Below the pieces are notes generated by a model that was not told where the DNA came from, made no database searches, and worked only from the letters and a program-made list of their open reading frames with translations. Source: Bacteroides timonensis (GTDB lineage Bacteria > Bacteroidota > Bacteroidia > Bacteroidales > Bacteroidaceae). Taken from it: a stretch of 36,622 nt of DNA. Both the position numbers and the translations under genes were made by a program. Shown piece by piece: positions 33,752 to 36,622 of the stretch. The DNA lies in assembly GCF_000513195.1 (NCBI RefSeq), contig NZ_CBVI010000055.1, positions 1 through 36,622 of the forward strand. The letters run 5' to 3'. Positions within the stretch are counted from its first letter, which is position 1, and each line of letters opens with the position of its first letter.

Positions 33752-35335
33752 TCAATCGTCGTGCATGATTCCCTTGATTTGCTCCCATTTGTTCACGGCA
33801 TCGTTGGACTGTGCCTTGCCCGGAGTGCTACGGCCTTCGCGGATGTACTTTTGCAACAGGTCTTTCAGTTCGCTGACTATTTCGGGGTGCTCCTGATAGA
33901 CATTTTTGCTTTCGGTGGGATCGTCTTTCATATTATAGAGTTGTATCGGTGGGAGCTGGGCAATGGCTTCCTTGTCCACACCCGGTTTGGGGTAACTCCA
34001 ACCGCCGGAACTGGGGGAACACAACAGTTTCCAGTCTCCTTTACGGATGGCAAACTCTCCGCGGATGGAGTGGTGCACGGTGGCTTCACGGATGGTTGGT
34101 GTGTGGTGCGGATTCCGGATGAGGGGAAGAATGTTGTAGCTGTCTTCCGCTTCGTTATCTTTCAGGGTATAATGGTTGAGGGCGGCAAAAGAGGCGTAGA
34201 AGTCGTTGAGGCAGACGGTTTGTGCACAGTTGCCTCGGCCTGTACCGTTGGCCCATTCCACGATGGTGGGTACGCGGTGACCGCCGTCGAAGAGGTCGGC
34301 TTTCATGCCTCGCCAGATATAGTTGGCATGATGCCCCTTAGCGGCCATCTCGGGGATACCTCCGGCGGGAGAGCAACCGTTGTCGGTGGTGAAGACTACG
34401 ATGGTATTGGAGTCTATGCCGTTGCGTCGCAGGGCTTCGCGCACTTGTCCCACTACATCGTCCACCATCAGGACGAAGTCGCCGTAATCACCCAGTCCGG
34501 TTTTTCCTTTGAAGGCTTTGGCGGGCAGGATGGGGGTATGAGGGGCGGGCAGGGGCAGATAGAGGAAGAAGGGGCGTTCGTCTTGCGCATGGCGGTTGAT
34601 GTAGTCTACTGCGCGGTGGGTCAGGTTGGGCAGACAGTCCTGGTGGTTGAAGTCGTTGCCTATGGCGCCTGCACGCCAGAAAGCTGGTTTCTTTCCTGCA
34701 GGTACGGTGCCTATTTGCGTGGTGGTGGGCTGGCGGTTTTCTATATATACATAGGGAGCCATGTCGAGGGAGCCGCAGAAGCCGTAGAAGTAGTCAAAGC
34801 CTAAGTCGGCAGGACCGTTGGTGATGGGTCTAGAGTAGTCCACGTCTTCGTCGTTGAGGGCGTTGGCGTCAGGTTTCTCATGTCCCGGTTTCGTGCCCCA
34901 GTTCCAGCCTAAATGCCATTTGCCGATGCAGGCGGTGGTATATCCGTTCGCTTTCAGCATGGATGCCATGGTGTTGCGGGTGGTGGGGATGATAGGGCGG
35001 GAGTAGCCGTAGAGTACACCGCTTTTGAGGCTGGAACGCCAGTTGTAGCGTCCTGTGAGGATGCCGTAGCGGGTGGGGGTGCTGACGGCTGAACAGGAAT
35101 GAGCATCAGTAAACATTACGCCGTTGGCGGTCATCTGGTCGATGTGGCGGGTTTGGATATGCGAGTCTTTGTTGTAGGCGGAGACGTCTCCATAGCCCAT
35201 GTCGTCGGCGAGGATGAAAATGATGTTCGGCTTTTGCTGGGATGCTGACTTTGCTTGTTCTGCGGTTTGCGCGGACACATGCTGTCCAAGGCAGAAGGGA
35301 ACGGATAATAATCCGAGATAGGTGAGGTTTTTCAT
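33752..35335 (-). CDS. Secreted sulfatase, Ser-type
   Basis: 527 residues with a signal peptide (MKNLTYLGLLSVPFCLGQ, cut near HVSAQ). The alkaline-phosphatase-like sulfatase fold starts PNIIFILADDMGYGDVSAYN with the metal-binding DD at 44-45. The maturation motif is S85-T-P-T-R89 in SCSAVSTPTRYGILTGRY, so Ser 85, not Cys, would be converted to formylglycine by an anaerobic sulfatase-maturating enzyme (not in this window). Later blocks are CIGKWHLGW and VFTTDNGCSPAGG. Such enzymes remove sulfate from host glycans in gut Bacteroides; the substrate cannot be read here. It stands alone with no SusC/SusD pair near. Confidence 0.93.
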   Translation of the reverse strand: MKNLTYLGLLSVPFCLGQHVSAQTAEQAKSASQQKPNIIFILADDMGYGDVSAYNKDSHIQTRHIDQMTANGVMFTDAHSCSAVSTPTRYGILTGRYNWRSSLKSGVLYGYSRPIIPTTRNTMASMLKANGYTTACIGKWHLGWNWGTKPGHEKPDANALNDEDVDYSRPITNGPADLGFDYFYGFCGSLDMAPYVYIENRQPTTTQIGTVPAGKKPAFWRAGAIGNDFNHQDCLPNLTHRAVDYINRHAQDERPFFLYLPLPAPHTPILPAKAFKGKTGLGDYGDFVLMVDDVVGQVREALRRNGIDSNTIVVFTTDNGCSPAGGIPEMAAKGHHANYIWRGMKADLFDGGHRVPTIVEWANGTGRGNCAQTVCLNDFYASFAALNHYTLKDNEAEDSYNILPLIRNPHHTPTIREATVHHSIRGEFAIRKGDWKLLCSPSSGGWSYPKPGVDKEAIAQLPPIQLYNMKDDPTESKNVYQEHPEIVSELKDLLQKYIREGRSTPGKAQSNDAVNKWEQIKGIMHDD

Positions 35336-35376
35336 GATATGATGTTTTGGGTTTGATTTTACTTGGTTATTATGTA

Positions 35377-35384
35377 CAAAGTTA
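35377..35384 (-). promoter_or_regulatory. -7 box of the sulfatase gene
   Basis: Minus-strand TAACTTTG is an exact TAnnTTTG, 41 bases before the sulfatase ATG. No clear -33 element. Confidence 0.5.
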
Positions 35385-35532
35385 GTTGTTCGATGGAAAG
35401 GGCTTTATTAGTTCTGTCTCAAAAGTTTGAGATATTGTTGCAAATGGAGGGTGGTTATTATGAATTTAAACGAGGGAAGAATTCTGTTAATGTATTATTC
35501 TTTTTCTGATCCTATAAAAAAGCATTCTTCCT

Positions 35533-35564
35533 TTTGGCTATTCCCTGCAATTCATCTATCTTTG
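35533..35564 (+). promoter_or_regulatory. Strong promoter upstream of the small hypothetical gene
   Basis: TTTG (35533-35536), a 20-base spacer and TATCTTTG (35557-35564) form a full Bacteroides promoter, among the best matches in the window. It points to the hypothetical gene at 35745 across about 175 bases of leader. Confidence 0.55.
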
Positions 35565-35744
35565 CATTAGCCGAAGAGAAATGCGGCGTGTTGAAGCTAT
35601 TTTTGACAAGGAGAAAACTGGTAATTTTATTTAAGTCAAAAGCAAGAACCTCAATAAAGATGTTTCACGCAGACCAAAAAGGGTCGGGCGTGTAAGCGTA
35701 TTTATTGGTTCTGTGGGTATACCAGTACCTCTCCTTGGATAAAT
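35565..35744 (+). other. Long leader or gene remnant before the hypothetical gene
   Basis: The 409-base gap 35336-35744 holds the two divergent promoters above. After the plus-strand promoter there is a 17-codon frame at 35581-35634 (MRRVEAIFDKEKTGNFI) and then SKARTSIKMFHADQKGSGV in another frame. I recognise neither; they may be debris of a lost gene or untranslated leader. Confidence 0.3.
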
Positions 35745-36221
35745 ATGAACTATACGTCCGACTTCTTTTTGTATAAAGGGGATGAGGGCAATTTTAAATA
35801 TTTAAAACCCGAAGAAGACATGAATACCCCGAAGGATGAAATGATAACAGAGGCCATCCACTGCATGATAGAACAGAGGAAACACGAGATATGGGAAGTG
35901 CTCTACCCATTAAGTATAAAATATGGTTTTACGCTCGACTCCGACTATGCCAGCATCAAGCTGGAACCTCCCTGTAAAGACTTTCCGGAAGAAAAATGCG
36001 GATGTAAATTACCGCTGGATTCCGTGTTCAGTGCCTTTGTGAAAGGTGATTTTCTGTATGTGATGTGCCGCGGGAAAGTGTATTTTATTCTCGATCTGGA
36101 AAGTGGTTTGTGGAGACTGTATTTGCCAATGCACCGACCTCCAAGGCTGAAAGTACTGTGGTGGAGGATTCAAGAGACGGTAAGAGATTTGGTGTGGTTG
36201 GTGAGGCATTGGAGGGACTGA
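35745..36221 (+). CDS. Hypothetical protein
   Basis: 158 residues, not recognised. Acidic and charged N-terminal half (EEDMNTPKDEMITEAIHCMI) with a likely helix EQRKHEIWEVLYPLSIKYGF. The middle has CKDFPEEKCGCKLPLDSVFS with three Cys. Then a beta-like stretch (AFVKGDFLYVMCRGKVYFIL) and a basic, Trp-rich tail (PRLKVLWWRIQETVRDLVWL). No signal peptide or clear membrane helix. The start could also be ATG 35820. A promoter lies upstream; downstream is the converging RhuM remnant. Confidence 0.6.
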   Translation: MNYTSDFFLYKGDEGNFKYLKPEEDMNTPKDEMITEAIHCMIEQRKHEIWEVLYPLSIKYGFTLDSDYASIKLEPPCKDFPEEKCGCKLPLDSVFSAFVKGDFLYVMCRGKVYFILDLESGLWRLYLPMHRPPRLKVLWWRIQETVRDLVWLVRHWRD

Positions 36222-36239
36222 AGCAATTTTAGTCAGTAT

Positions 36240-36446
36240 TGTTTTTAGGAAGTTGCATTCATCATCTATTGCAAATACCTTTTGAATGTATTCATGTAAT
36301 CGTTCGGTTGCCCAACGCCTGAAGCGTGTCGCTACCTGAGGTTGTTGCGTGAGCCACACATCGGTATCAGCAAACCGTACATTGACTTTGGGCACACCAT
36401 TATCATCTTGGTAGATGATTATATTATTTTTATCATCAAACTTCAT
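36240..36446 (-). pseudogene. RhuM-family gene remnant with internal deletion
   Basis: The minus frame from ATG 36446 begins MKFDDKNNIIIYQDDNGVPK and VNVRFADTDVWLTQ, the start of RhuM (virulence protein) family members. It then jumps directly to ATRFRRWATERLHEYIQK and FAIDDE, which in intact members lies much further on. The DNA-binding section between WLTQ and ATRFRRW is therefore missing, and similarity ends near 36260. The frame runs on as antisense of the hypothetical gene, which is not meaningful. Confidence 0.75.
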
Positions 36447-36622
36447 ATAAATCTATTTCATATAATAATATCGTAATTTGGGTTATTTATATAGCAAATA
36501 TTATATACCGTTTTTTAGACAAGGTAAAGATAGCAGCGATACTTTGGAATTCTACTATTTGTAAAGATGAAATTTATAGCTGTGATGTAAATTATGTCCA
36601 AATGTACTTTAGTTCATAACGG
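36447..36622. other. AT-rich right end, no gene seen
   Basis: This stretch holds no frame I can support. Minus-strand TACATTTG at 36599-36606 fits a -7 box and could have served the RhuM gene or may be chance. Confidence 0.3.

Noticed and set aside
33761..34804. A 347-codon plus-strand open frame
   Set aside because: It lies entirely antisense to the sulfatase gene, shows no family signature and has the Val/Gly-rich make-up of a shadow frame.

Overview
The window is chromosomal DNA from a Bacteroides-type bacterium (Bacteroidales, most like the B. fragilis group). This rests on recurrent TAnnTTTG (-7) promoter boxes, often with a TTTG-like -33 element; weak use of Shine-Dalgarno sites; a 38-residue protein of the Bacteroides smalltalk type; Bacteroides-style IS66, HigBA, RhuM and HU-like genes; and a type II-C CRISPR locus with 47-nt repeats.

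Layout. (1) 1-5.7 kb is accessory: a partial IS66 element with a frameshifted tnpC, a second IS66 remnant, a HigB/HigA-peptidase toxin-antitoxin pair, an AAA+/DUF4143 ATPase, an HU-like protein and smalltalk. (2) 5.7-12.8 kb is housekeeping: nadK, divergent from a tight seven-gene run pdxJ-exbB-exbD-tonB-DJ-1-ispD-recG. (3) 13-17.8 kb holds an M23/LysM envelope peptidase, then DUF1599-DoxX-like-tpiA-SPOR-folE. A seven-unit array of exact 22-bp-period palindromes separates folE from the convergent dnaG. (4) 20.1-29.1 kb is a complete type II-C CRISPR-Cas locus between dnaG and tyrA: a tracrRNA (minus strand), cas9 (1526 aa), a zinc-finger/pRiA4b-ORF3-like gene, cas1, cas2, and a 26-repeat array. 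(5) 29.3-33.7 kb is a minus-strand aromatic amino acid operon pheA-aminotransferase-aroF/aroQ-tyrA. In front of it is what reads as a full ribosome-mediated attenuator: a 28-codon leader peptide with 12 Phe/Tyr codons, an antiterminator, and a terminator ending 12 bases before the pheA start codon. (6) 33.7-36.6 kb holds a Ser-type sulfatase, an unrecognised small gene and a decayed RhuM gene.

How it fits together. The CRISPR cassette has a 255-aa protein with two zinc-finger regions as an in-operon passenger between cas9 and cas1. The crRNA strand is predicted to be the minus strand, because the only anti-repeat lies in a minus-strand tracrRNA with its own promoter and terminator. On that strand every repeat carries a Bacteroides-like promoter, so each spacer may be transcribed separately. 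The degenerate repeats lie at the end far from cas2, so new spacers probably enter next to cas2, at the 3' end of the crRNA direction. The strongest candidates for undescribed biology are the zinc-finger gene in the cas operon, the repeat-embedded promoters with reversed polarity, the Phe/Tyr attenuator and the 22-bp palindrome array. All calls come from reading the sequence; no database search was run.
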